From a virus, in IMG/VR virus record IMGVR_UViG_3300032268_000887, positions 1 through 64,000 of that record: 64,000 nucleotides of DNA, one strand, 5' to 3'. Under the pieces are notes generated by a model. It saw nothing but the letters and a program-made list of their open reading frames with translations. It was not told the DNA's origin and did no database searches. A program made the translations under genes and the position numbers. The number at the start of each line of letters is the position of its first letter. The first letter of the stretch is position 1. Shown here piece after piece: positions 29,160 through 37,869 of the stretch.

Positions 29160-31763
29160 TTATTTCCTCCTTCTTGATGCAGTTCCAACTATCACTTGGC
29201 CAGCAATGATTGTTACAACTACAATATCTTCCGCTTTTTCACGTTCTGGAATAGACATATCAGCACCGATGTTAAGCAAGGCTTTTCCTAACTCACACTT
29301 TTGCTCTTCTGTCAAACCTTCTATTGCTTGTTCTGGATTAAAACACCCAGCAATCGCTTCTGCTAATGCTGCTGGGTTTTCTAACACAAGTAATGCAGAT
29401 GCTACCTCTGCTTGAATTACTACGGGGTTTCCATTAATGTCTTCTCTTACTTCTACTGGAATTGTAGGAGGAAGATCACGATATTCAAGTCCCGCCGATT
29501 CTATGTTTGCAGCAGTTACTGGTGCTCCTTCTGCTGAGGTTACCAATACATCTGCAACTAGATCCTTTTCTGCTAAAGTAAATTTACCGTCTTCAGATAA
29601 GACTTCAGATAAATTAGCAACTTCTTCAATTGTTATTTCTCCATCTGCAGATAACATTTCTGTAATAAAATCTGCTTCTGATTCTGTTAATCCACCCTCT
29701 GATAATGTTGATGAAACTTCTGCAGCAATTTCTTCAGATACTTCTCCACCATTAGCAATCGCCTCTAAAACTTCGGTAACTTCAGAAGCATCCAAACCAC
29801 TATCTGAAACCAAATCACTAACTATATCTTGCACTTCTTCTACAGATAAGGTATCATTATCTTGTGCAATTTCTTCAAAAGAATCCTGACTTTCTTCAAG
29901 AATATTTTCTAGTTCATCGTTGGATGAAGATTCATCAGATTCAGGTGTATCCGTTTCAGGAGATTCAATTTCTTCGGAAGGCACTTCTTCAGCAGGGATC
30001 TCTTCCACAGGAGTTTCCTCTACAGGAATCTCTTCTGTTTCTGTACTCTCCTCTTCAGTTGGAATGGTCTCGTCTGGTAAGGTTTGTTCAGGCGCATAAA
30101 TAAAAACTGGCTCTGGGGCTGGGGCTATAATAATTTCTTCTGGTGCGGGTATAGAAATAACAACCTCTGTATATTCACTTACAGGTCCAGACCAGTTAGC
30201 AACTCTAACAGTATAAGTAGCGCCTTCTGTCAAACCACTTAATTCAATAGATGCAGGAGCACCATCTGTATTGTATGTTCCACCAGCATATGGATTTTCT
30301 GCATCAGGATCTTCAGTTACTACCTGATAAAACCAAGTGTTTCCTTCATACCCTGTTGGCATATCTACTTCAACATACATCAATGGACCAACTGCTGGGA
30401 TTGTAATAATGGGTGCTGGAGTTGGAATATTAGCACTAATTGCTGTAGTTAACTCTTGAGCATTTGTGTTTAATTGTGTTTGTAAGTTTGTCTTACTAGA
30501 TACCGCTGAGTTTACGGTATTAGTTAAAGATGTTGTATTAATAGCATTTATTGCTGATGTGTTTGTAGTATTTTGAGCAACTACTGGAGTAAGGCTTGAA
30601 TTTAGTTGTGCAATAGTTGCATTTGCTGCATCAACTGCTGCTTGAACTGTTTCTGTGTTTGGATCTACATACGGAGTAAATGCTGCACCTTGACTTATTT
30701 GTCCAGCAAAACCTGCTCCAACATTAGTATCTGTAATTGGAATAAGTGCGCCATTGGTTGTTTCTCTAACATTAAATCTTGCTTGATCTGGTATTGGCCC
30801 ATTAGCAGTTACACTTGCCATCCAAGCACCATCATTTGGATTTACATCAGCATTAAATCTTATTTGAACCATTTGTGTAGAAGCGTCTTGTTGTGGGTAT
30901 GGACGTAGGTCCCAAGCAATATCTAAACTTGTACCAGTTGTTGCATAAGTAATACCTGTTCCTGTGCTCCAGGTTGTCCAGTCCCATCCCGCTATAGATA
31001 CCGATGGGGCACTTGGAGTTGTATGGTATATGGCACCCTCATTTACACCAAATGTTATAGTTGCATTAGACCCAACATAAACGTTGTTATAAACAGTTCC
31101 ACCCATTTGCATTCCAAACGGAAGATTCATTTGAATACCAGCATCATCTACACCAGCAAGGACATTTGTACTTGTTCCAATAGTAGCCTGCAAATTATTT
31201 ACTGCTGTTTGTGCATTATCAATTGCAATGTTGGCTTGAGTTAGTTCGGTTTGTGCGGTGGCTTGTGCTGTTGTTGCTGTTGTTTTTGCTGCAACGGCTT
31301 CAGATATTTGTACCTGTGCAGTAGATGTGTCAATATTATTTATGGAGGTTTGGCCTGTTGTAATTGTATTTTTTGCATCTATAACTATTTGAGAACTTTG
31401 ATCTATTGGAGTAACGGTTAAGTTTATGTTATTAATTGTTGCAGTGGCTGTGTCTACTAAGGCTATATTTGATTGTGCTATTACTACTGTGGCTGTTACT
31501 GTGTCTACCGCTGCCTGAGCCTCTACCCTTTCAGCAACTGCTACTGCTATGGTGGCGGTGGCGCTATCAGTGGCTGTAATAGCCTGCTGAACCTCTGTAA
31601 TAGCCGTTTCAAGGGCTGTATTAACTGCCTGTTGGGCAGGACTTATAACGACTTGCTCTTGATTATCTGTAGCATAAGCCTCATTGGGCGCCATAAAAGC
31701 AAAAACGGTTATGCACAAGGCAGAACCGAATATAATAAAAAATTTACGTTTTATACTATTCAA
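29160..31763 (-). CDS. Large secreted surface protein with helical repeats
   Basis: 867 residues from a TTG start (31763); GGAG lies 11 bases upstream and no ATG fits. Residues 1-32 are a signal peptide (basic start, IIFGSALCITVFAFM, AYA). Then comes a Thr/Ala/Val-rich helical region to about 190 and a beta domain with an FGVNEGAIYH...GWDWTTWS segment (about 195-340), resembling a lectin or nidogen-like module. A second helical stretch, an Ig-like part and a very acidic Glu/Ser/Pro section (about 560-640) follow. The C-terminus has a hydrophobic VVVTIIAGQVIVGTA and RRRK end, as in wall or membrane anchors. Probably a host-surface-anchored adhesin or barrier protein made during infection. Confidence 0.6.
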   Translation of the reverse strand: MNSIKRKFFIIFGSALCITVFAFMAPNEAYATDNQEQVVISPAQQAVNTALETAITEVQQAITATDSATATIAVAVAERVEAQAAVDTVTATVVIAQSNIALVDTATATINNINLTVTPIDQSSQIVIDAKNTITTGQTSINNIDTSTAQVQISEAVAAKTTATTAQATAQTELTQANIAIDNAQTAVNNLQATIGTSTNVLAGVDDAGIQMNLPFGMQMGGTVYNNVYVGSNATITFGVNEGAIYHTTPSAPSVSIAGWDWTTWSTGTGITYATTGTSLDIAWDLRPYPQQDASTQMVQIRFNADVNPNDGAWMASVTANGPIPDQARFNVRETTNGALIPITDTNVGAGFAGQISQGAAFTPYVDPNTETVQAAVDAANATIAQLNSSLTPVVAQNTTNTSAINAINTTSLTNTVNSAVSSKTNLQTQLNTNAQELTTAISANIPTPAPIITIPAVGPLMYVEVDMPTGYEGNTWFYQVVTEDPDAENPYAGGTYNTDGAPASIELSGLTEGATYTVRVANWSGPVSEYTEVVISIPAPEEIIIAPAPEPVFIYAPEQTLPDETIPTEEESTETEEIPVEETPVEEIPAEEVPSEEIESPETDTPESDESSSNDELENILEESQDSFEEIAQDNDTLSVEEVQDIVSDLVSDSGLDASEVTEVLEAIANGGEVSEEIAAEVSSTLSEGGLTESEADFITEMLSADGEITIEEVANLSEVLSEDGKFTLAEKDLVADVLVTSAEGAPVTAANIESAGLEYRDLPPTIPVEVREDINGNPVVIQAEVASALLVLENPAALAEAIAGCFNPEQAIEGLTEEQKCELGKALLNIGADMSIPEREKAEDIVVVTIIAGQVIVGTASRRRK

Positions 31764-31797
31764 TTGGGTGGGTCTCCAATGTATCTCTACACTGCCA

Positions 31798-31806
31798 ATT
31801 ATATCA
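31798..31806 (-). promoter_or_regulatory. Extended -10 promoter for 29160-31763
   Basis: Leftward TGATATAAT about 30 bases before the TTG start, just past the terminator of the S-layer-like gene. It makes 29160-31763 a new transcription unit. Confidence 0.6.
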
Positions 31807-31825
31807 TTTATTAATTAATTAATGA

Positions 31826-31866
31826 TAATAAAAAATAAAAAAGAGGGTAGAAATTAATCTACCCTC
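31826..31866 (-). terminator. Strong rho-independent terminator after 31886-33484
   Basis: Leftward: nine-pair perfect stem GAGGGTAGA/TCTACCCTC (31858-31866 with 31843-31851), six-base loop, then TTTTTTATTTTTTATT. It closes the S-layer-like gene. The other strand has only a short T-run, so it is mainly leftward. Confidence 0.9.
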
Positions 31867-31885
31867 AATTTTTATAAGGAGTTTA

Positions 31886-33484
31886 TTAAGCCTTTACCTT
31901 TTTTTGAATCTTAAGAACTAGGTTCATAATAGTTGTAATTAAGGCTTTAAGTTGTGCTACAACTACAGATAATGCAGCCACAGCAGCAAGTGCTTGTGAT
32001 GCTGAATCAGTAACTGTTGCAGATGCTGACACCTTTACTTGACCTGCTGCTGGTAAATCAGTTCCACCAGTTGCGCTGATAGTAACTGCTCCTGCAGATA
32101 ATGGCATGTAAACTTTGTAAGTTTTTACACCATCTGCGTCAGTTGTAATAGATGTTGCAGTAATAGTATCGCTTGATCCACCAAAAGAATAACTTGTAGT
32201 AATTCCTGTAGAAGCAAGTAGGCTAGCATATGTCTTTCCAGACAATACTGCACCTGTTGCATCAATTGGTGAAAGAGTAATTGTGGCTTGCTCTCCTGCT
32301 ACATAGTTTGCTTTATCAAAAGCCAACTTAATAGAAGCAACGGCAGCCTCTACACGCACAGTAACTGTGTCTGCAGAGATTGTTCCACTCTTTACTACTA
32401 CCCCTGCTGAACCAGTCTTAACACCAGCCAAAGAGAACAACGCTGCACCATTAGAAATGGAAGCAGTTGTTGCTGAATTGCTGATTACTGTAAGATCGTT
32501 TGAAGTAACTGTTAATGTTCCCGCTCCTACAACTACGCCAGCAGCATCATATGCTACGGCAGAAATTGCGTCTGCGTTAGAACCTACAGCAATTGCTGGC
32601 TTCTTTACAGTTGTAACAACTTTGGCAATGTCACCATAAAATGTTACTTTCTCTGTTGCTAACAATGCTCCAGACTGTGAAGTAAGTGTAATTGTTCCTA
32701 CTCCAGATGTTCCATCAGAGAATACTCCAATGTAGTTTCCTGCAGGCACAACTAATGATCGACCAAGACCGTTAATTGTTGTATGGTTTGTACCATATCC
32801 TAACATACCTGCTCCTGAGATTGTTGCAGTAACAGATTCTGAAGCAGAAGCGTTAACAGCATTCTTTTGAGTTAAAACAATAACTGCTGCTGCATCAGAT
32901 GAGACTGTCTTTGAAGCATATACAGTGGCATCTGTTGTTGCTGAAATTGTTTCTCCAGTATTAATAAAAGATGTTGTATAAGCAGTTGATGCCTTAAGGT
33001 CTGGAGCGGTAACAGTAACTGTCCATGTAATGGCAGCAGATGTAACTGAACCAGATGCGCTAGTCAATGTAGGAATAAATCTAACTACATATGATCCAGC
33101 AACGGTAGGCACATAAAATGATGATGTTAACTTTGCAGTAACATAACCAGAAGTATTAGTTGCTGGTGATACTGCTGCTGTTTTTGTGTCTGCTGATAAT
33201 GCCACTGTTGCGCTAGATGTTTCTGTAACGGCAAACTGTGGAACGCTAGCAGTAGATGGGGCAGATAGTACTGCAGATATTACCGAAACGGTATCTCCAA
33301 CACTTGTTCCCAAAAATGATACTGATACTACTGCTGTTGCAGTCTCACCAGGATTAATTGTATCTGCTACGGCATCAATGGTGACAACGTCAGCATATAC
33401 TGTAGCCTGCGTCGGAAGTGCCGACATCACGCCAAGTGTTAAGGCTGCAGCCAAAACGGTGGCAATTTTCTTGAATGAATTCAT
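31886..33484 (-). CDS. S-layer-like secreted surface protein
   Basis: 532 residues from the ATG at 33484 (MNSFKK), chosen because GAGGAGAAAG lies just before it; an upstream ATG would overlap that site. Signal peptide: KIATVLAAALTLGVMSALPTQA. The mature protein is Ala/Ser/Thr/Val-rich, almost free of Cys, in repeated Ig-like beta domains. The last 40 residues switch to a hydrophobic helix with AVAALSVVVAQLKALI and end VLKIQKKVKA. From memory that ending recurs on S-layer-type proteins of freshwater actinobacteria; no search was done. Inferred role: masking or rebuilding the host surface, for example superinfection exclusion. Followed by the terminator at 31826-31866. Confidence 0.7.
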   Translation of the reverse strand: MNSFKKIATVLAAALTLGVMSALPTQATVYADVVTIDAVADTINPGETATAVVSVSFLGTSVGDTVSVISAVLSAPSTASVPQFAVTETSSATVALSADTKTAAVSPATNTSGYVTAKLTSSFYVPTVAGSYVVRFIPTLTSASGSVTSAAITWTVTVTAPDLKASTAYTTSFINTGETISATTDATVYASKTVSSDAAAVIVLTQKNAVNASASESVTATISGAGMLGYGTNHTTINGLGRSLVVPAGNYIGVFSDGTSGVGTITLTSQSGALLATEKVTFYGDIAKVVTTVKKPAIAVGSNADAISAVAYDAAGVVVGAGTLTVTSNDLTVISNSATTASISNGAALFSLAGVKTGSAGVVVKSGTISADTVTVRVEAAVASIKLAFDKANYVAGEQATITLSPIDATGAVLSGKTYASLLASTGITTSYSFGGSSDTITATSITTDADGVKTYKVYMPLSAGAVTISATGGTDLPAAGQVKVSASATVTDSASQALAAVAALSVVVAQLKALITTIMNLVLKIQKKVKA

Positions 33485-33498
33485 CTTTCTCCTCATAT

Positions 33499-35280
33499 CT
33501 ATAGTAAATTGAACCTATCCAAATATTCTTTTACGTCATCTGGTATAGGCTTATATTGTATCACGTTATCAGGTAGGTCGTCAACTTGCCTTGGCCTATC
33601 TTTAAATGTGTGAACCTCTATTTCTTGATTTACATTTTTAGGTGTAAAACTAATGGCACCAAAGACCGCCCCACAAACGGCATCTGCCAAATCTTTAGAC
33701 TTTTTGCGTGGGTGGTCTACTTTTTTATCATTAATTATTTTAAGTTCTCCCATTTCTTCTAACAAGAGGGGGATTAATGGCATAGCAACTCTCTCTTCAT
33801 AAATTAACATAGCAAAATCTTCATAATGTTTTTTGGCAACAGATACAGTATCAGTCCTAATACCAACAGACTTTAGTTCTTGTTGAATATCAAATGACTG
33901 CCATCGGTCAAATGTGACCATGCCAATATTAAATCCTTGCCTTCTAAGATTAATAATCCAGTTTTTTACATCGCTAAGATTAACTGGGCCTTCGACTTTT
34001 GGTTCCCACCAAGCAACAGCATCAACAATAACAACTGGAGCAATCTGTTCATAGTCTTTTAAAACTTGAACATTTACCCATTTGTCAACATGTGCTATTG
34101 CTACGGCGCACTTATCATGTTTTTGTGCAAGGTCAGCATGAATATAATAAATCTTTTCTGGATCTGGTTTAAAAGAAGAATCAAACCTTTTGTTATTATC
34201 TATTGGATTTCTTAAAGACATACATTTTTCTAGTTTATCTCTTTGTTTAAAAAAAGCATCAGACGAATACGTTGGCTTGCATGCAAAACGCATTAAGGCA
34301 TCTCCAGGATCTGTAAAAAATGATAACTTAAAATCTTCAATTTTTCTTGTTGGGTTTACTTCCCATGTTGGTCTTTTGATTGCCAATACTCCTGGAAATT
34401 TGTATGACTTAATATAATCTTCGTCCCAATTTATTTCAAAAGTGTTGTCTGGGTTGTCTTCTGGCAATGCTGGATTAATTATAAACGTATGTTTTTTTTC
34501 AATAATTTCTTTTTCTGCAATTACATCTTCATATCTTTTAGAAATAAAATCTCCAACATACCTTGGAAAAGATAAGAGTGCAACTTTTCCTAAATCTGGA
34601 AAACGAGAATCTACTGATCCACGAAATGCTTTATAGATATTTTCCGCAGTTTTGCCTTGCTCATTTGCGGTTCCAACTTCTGATGCAAAACCAGAAATCT
34701 CATCAAGCACTGCAAGTATTAAGTTTAAGCCTTCATGAGACTCTCTTTCTGAATGTCCAGAATAAACTGTTATTGATTTATTAAACTCTACGCTATCTGC
34801 TTTAGCATAAAATTTTCCAGCAAACCATGGAGAAGATTCTATCTTTGTTTTAAAACCTTTAAAGAAAACGTTCTTTGCTTGTTGTGCATTTATGGCAACG
34901 TTAATCAAATCTATAGCGTCCCCACTTGGTTTACCAAAATATTTTGCTGGGTCTTTAAGGCATAAAAGTTTATAAACTAAATATGCACATCCTACTGTAG
35001 ATGTAAAGTCTTTTCCGCTACCCTTGCCAAGTTGTAAAATGATTTCATTTTTTGTATATTTATCATAATGGGCACTTCCATTATTTGTACCCATCAGATC
35101 TTCAAGATCTTTTTTATAATAAATTTGACTCATGGCCTCTACAATGTTATATTGTATTTCTGACAGTGGTGGCTGCCCAAGATAGTTTGAGGACTCAACA
35201 AATGTTTTTACATCTACCGGATTTTCTTCAAAAACATTATCTGTTAAGACATCAAGAAAATCATTAAACGTCTTGGACAA
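33499..35280 (-). CDS. terL: Terminase large subunit
   Basis: 593 residues. ATPase domain with Walker A LGKGSGKDF near residue 78 and Walker B ILAVLDEISG near 185. The C-terminal nuclease domain has IHADLAQKHDKCAVAIAH and a later Asp-rich KDLADAVCGA. It powers DNA packaging and cuts the concatemer. Full length for the family. It overlaps the small-terminase candidate upstream by 17 bases. Confidence 0.9.
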   Translation of the reverse strand: MSKTFNDFLDVLTDNVFEENPVDVKTFVESSNYLGQPPLSEIQYNIVEAMSQIYYKKDLEDLMGTNNGSAHYDKYTKNEIILQLGKGSGKDFTSTVGCAYLVYKLLCLKDPAKYFGKPSGDAIDLINVAINAQQAKNVFFKGFKTKIESSPWFAGKFYAKADSVEFNKSITVYSGHSERESHEGLNLILAVLDEISGFASEVGTANEQGKTAENIYKAFRGSVDSRFPDLGKVALLSFPRYVGDFISKRYEDVIAEKEIIEKKHTFIINPALPEDNPDNTFEINWDEDYIKSYKFPGVLAIKRPTWEVNPTRKIEDFKLSFFTDPGDALMRFACKPTYSSDAFFKQRDKLEKCMSLRNPIDNNKRFDSSFKPDPEKIYYIHADLAQKHDKCAVAIAHVDKWVNVQVLKDYEQIAPVVIVDAVAWWEPKVEGPVNLSDVKNWIINLRRQGFNIGMVTFDRWQSFDIQQELKSVGIRTDTVSVAKKHYEDFAMLIYEERVAMPLIPLLLEEMGELKIINDKKVDHPRKKSKDLADAVCGAVFGAISFTPKNVNQEIEVHTFKDRPRQVDDLPDNVIQYKPIPDDVKEYLDRFNLL

Positions 35281-35797
35281 TTGTAATCACCTCATTTTCT
35301 TTGGCAATATCGGATAGCCTTCTCATGATTTTATCTCTTACCTCTGGATGCTCGCTTGCAATGTCTCTTAATATTTCAACAAGAATTTCTTGTCTTTTTT
35401 CTATTTCAACTATTTCTTCAGCCAATTCTTTATTTTCTAATAAGCCTGCCTTTTGTAACATTTCAATTCTAGCCTTTTCAATATCTACAACCAACTTAAT
35501 TGCTTGAGTTTTTGCTGAAAGATTATTTGTTAGGCTGGCCTCATCAATAACTTCGTATGCTTTTGTAATTAATTTGCCATAGTGAGCGTCCATTGATGCC
35601 ATTGCTTCTTTGGCACGTGCACGAATTGCATCGTTAGCCGAAGCCATGACTTTCCACTCATTGATCAATGCAACAACACGAGTTCTAGGGATATCTAGAT
35701 CTTTAGATATCTTTGTTGGATCACTTCCTTTTAGATATTCTTCAACTACTTGGTTGACTTGATCTAAATGTTTTACTATTTCTTGTTCTTGTGACAT
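35264..35797 (-). CDS. Probable terminase small subunit
   Basis: 177 residues directly upstream of the large subunit. The N-terminal 60 residues contain a helix-turn-helix (VVEEYLKGSDPTKISKDLDIPRTRVVALI), and the remainder is long helices that could make a ring oligomer. Position and layout fit a small terminase that recognises pac or cos. GGGGAG precedes the ATG. Confidence 0.7.
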   Translation of the reverse strand: MSQEQEIVKHLDQVNQVVEEYLKGSDPTKISKDLDIPRTRVVALINEWKVMASANDAIRARAKEAMASMDAHYGKLITKAYEVIDEASLTNNLSAKTQAIKLVVDIEKARIEMLQKAGLLENKELAEEIVEIEKRQEILVEILRDIASEHPEVRDKIMRRLSDIAKENEVITIVQDV

Positions 35798-35799
35798 TT

Positions 35800-36570
35800 T
35801 TAACTCCCCTGCTTGTACAAACTATAATAAATATTTGCCCAGAATTCATGATACGCTTCTCCAAAATGTGTACCGTCTCTAGCAGATATGGCATATTCAT
35901 TATCAGGATATCTTATGCAAAATTTTTCAACACTTGCATCTAAAACGTTTTTGTCTATTTCAAAAAATCTATTTAAATCCATTGTAGGAAAATGGTTATC
36001 GTATGAAAAATAGTATAGTTTAATGTCATTTGATTTACAAAACATTTCTAAAAACATTAAGTAGTGAAATGAATGAACTTGAACGATGGGATAGTATTCA
36101 TCTGATTTATAATTTTTATATACAGCATGGTGAATGTTTTTTTCATGGTCTTGGTTATCATTAGGCATATAAACATATCTTCGTTTTAAAGGTGGCAACA
36201 AAATAAAAATTAAATCTGGTTTATTGAAACTATTAATATATTTAAAAACATTGGCAACAATGTCACAAATACCAGTTCCAGGTATTGCTAAATTAAAAAA
36301 TCCAGAAACAGAAGTTTCTTGTTTTATTTTATAATATAATTTTTTAGCCCAAGTTTCATCTTCTAGCAGGCCTTGGCCATATGCAACAGAACATCCAGAA
36401 AATAGTATGTGTTTTCCTTCATGATTTTTTTTAAATTCATCACATCTAAATGCCCTGCTATTAAGTCTTAAATCTGGATAGACAGAGTCTTGAACTAGCC
36501 CTTCAAATCCAGTTAGTTCCATTTCAAATAAATTAGGTACTTTTTGACCAACGTTTAGGGAATCAGACAT
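35800..36570 (-). CDS. SGNH/GDSL-like hydrolase (paralogue 2)
   Basis: 256 residues. HILFSGCSVAYGQG as block I (GCS instead of GDS), FFNLAIPGTGICD, DLIFILLPP and the C-terminal ARDGTHFGEAYHEFWA with the D-x-x-H pair intact, unlike the copy at 8006-8920. Likely a sugar esterase or acyltransferase. It lies in the packaging region, so duplication or moving of an accessory gene into the late cluster is likely. Confidence 0.65.
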   Translation of the reverse strand: MSDSLNVGQKVPNLFEMELTGFEGLVQDSVYPDLRLNSRAFRCDEFKKNHEGKHILFSGCSVAYGQGLLEDETWAKKLYYKIKQETSVSGFFNLAIPGTGICDIVANVFKYINSFNKPDLIFILLPPLKRRYVYMPNDNQDHEKNIHHAVYKNYKSDEYYPIVQVHSFHYLMFLEMFCKSNDIKLYYFSYDNHFPTMDLNRFFEIDKNVLDASVEKFCIRYPDNEYAISARDGTHFGEAYHEFWANIYYSLYKQGS

Positions 36571-36895
36571 TTTTTTCTTTAGCCACCTTTAGTAAAATTA
36601 AATATCCAATTAAATCATCAATATCATTGTCCCCAATCATTGCTGTTCCCTTCATTAAACGACTCAATTTATCGTCTATTCTTACATGAAGTTGTTCTAT
36701 AGGGTTGGCTTTACTAAAAATTCTTACAGGCTTTAATGCAGAATCTCCATAGGATATGTTTTTTTCAATTAACATTTGGGCTATTGCTAAACAGTTCATT
36801 AGAATATCTGTTCCAGATGGGGCAGATAAAGCATGCATATATAAATCATTGTAAACAAAATGATCAACATCTTGATACACTGGAACTGGTTTCAT
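36563..36895 (-). CDS. Nucleotide-modification-associated domain 1-like (DUF1599) protein
   Basis: 110 residues. IEKNISYGDSALKPVRIFSK, QLHVRIDDKLSRL and DDLIGYLILLKVAKE follow the domain's K..YGDS...IR.DDKL.R....D...D..GY.L order. In other phages the domain is associated with DNA or nucleotide modification; whether it is catalytic is not known to me. It overlaps the SGNH-like gene. Confidence 0.7.
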   Translation of the reverse strand: MKPVPVYQDVDHFVYNDLYMHALSAPSGTDILMNCLAIAQMLIEKNISYGDSALKPVRIFSKANPIEQLHVRIDDKLSRLMKGTAMIGDNDIDDLIGYLILLKVAKEKNV

Positions 36896-37047
36896 CTTTT
36901 AGATCTCCTTAAGCCAAACTTAGCAAGATATACGCAAATAGTTTCTACGCTAGCCCCGCACTCTTTTGCAATTTCTTGTGGAGACTTTTTATCCATAACG
37001 TATCGTTTACGAAGCCAAGTCTCGCTTGTATATAGTTTAGCAGGCAT
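36892..37047 (-). CDS. Small helix-turn-helix protein, 51 aa
   Basis: 51 residues from the ATG at 37047 (MPAKLYTSETWLRK); a longer frame to 37098 overlaps the upstream gene. SPQEIAKECGASVETICVYLAKFGLRR is a clear helix-turn-helix of the kind seen in small DNA-binding and homing-associated proteins. Probably a DNA-binding regulator or packaging accessory. Confidence 0.65.
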   Translation of the reverse strand: MPAKLYTSETWLRKRYVMDKKSPQEIAKECGASVETICVYLAKFGLRRSKR

Positions 37048-37051
37048 CAGA

Positions 37052-37696
37052 TTATTTGTCAACCCCAGTCTCATTAATATCATAGTTAAACCTATCACTG
37101 TCTTCTAGGGTCCATTTGTCTTGATTTTCTACGTCCCACTTATACTTATTAATTATTCTATCTATTACATAGTCCTTTTTTAAAGTAAATGAAGGTTCAT
37201 ATATGCGAACTCTATTGTTAGGTTGAATAGCAAAATTTCCATCATCTCTTTGTATAACATGCCCACACTTATGTTCAGAGGGACTTTCAGAATATCCATC
37301 ATCCATTACGTTACTATCTGGATTGTGCCAATCAAGAGTAAACAAATAAGTACCATTGTGTTTTGTTTTTGTTCTATCAATGTATGACATTCTAAGGTTT
37401 GTAAGGCTTTCAAATTTAGTTACAGATATGTGGTGACTAAAAGCATTCCATAAAACTAAATTATGTATGTCTATTTCTGGAACCCCAGGCTTTGTACAAA
37501 ATGCACTAATTGGTAATCTCCACCACAGCCCACCGTCCTCCATCATTATATGAAATAAAGGACTTCTGTTTTTTATACTGGCAACACCAAATATAAAACA
37601 TGGAAAATATTTATCATGACTATCTAATTGATTTCTTAAGTAGTTTCCACGCACATAACATTCTATTGGTGGTATATTTGCATTTAACTCTGGCAT
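37052..37696 (-). CDS. Hypothetical protein, 214 aa
   Basis: 214 residues, rich in aromatic residues and beta strands (GGLWWRLPISAFC, YLFTLDWHNPD, CGHVIQRDDGNFAIQPNNRVRIYEPSF). Conserved-looking blocks suggest an enzyme or binding fold, and I recall similar unannotated proteins in other phages. No motif assigns a role. Positioned between DNA-binding genes and RuvC. Confidence 0.5.
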   Translation of the reverse strand: MPELNANIPPIECYVRGNYLRNQLDSHDKYFPCFIFGVASIKNRSPLFHIMMEDGGLWWRLPISAFCTKPGVPEIDIHNLVLWNAFSHHISVTKFESLTNLRMSYIDRTKTKHNGTYLFTLDWHNPDSNVMDDGYSESPSEHKCGHVIQRDDGNFAIQPNNRVRIYEPSFTLKKDYVIDRIINKYKWDVENQDKWTLEDSDRFNYDINETGVDK

Positions 37697-37698
37697 TA

Positions 37699-37869
37699 TT
37701 ATTCACCTCTTTTCATGGTTTTAAGTTTATCCCAAAATCCGCCAGGATTTCCTTGATATGTTTGTCCAGTTTCACGATCTATTAATAACCATTTTTCCGG
37801 AGACAATGTTTTTACAATTAAAGAAACCTCACTATCTTCTTCTTTAAAAACAAAACTATTTCTATTCAT
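37699..37869 (-). CDS. Small protein, 56 aa
   Basis: 56 residues from ATG 37869 (MNRNSFVFKEEDSE), overlapping the end of ruvC by eight bases. Two or three beta strands (VSLIVKTL, KWLLIDRETGQTYQG) and a basic end. A longer frame would add a hydrophobic stretch that is read-through of ruvC. Unknown function. Confidence 0.5.
   Translation of the reverse strand: MNRNSFVFKEEDSEVSLIVKTLSPEKWLLIDRETGQTYQGNPGGFWDKLKTMKRGE

Noticed and set aside
29437-29889. Long plus-strand ORF inside the large surface protein gene
   Set aside because: It is a mirror of low-complexity Ser/Thr/Ala codons on the other strand; no ribosome site, no motif.
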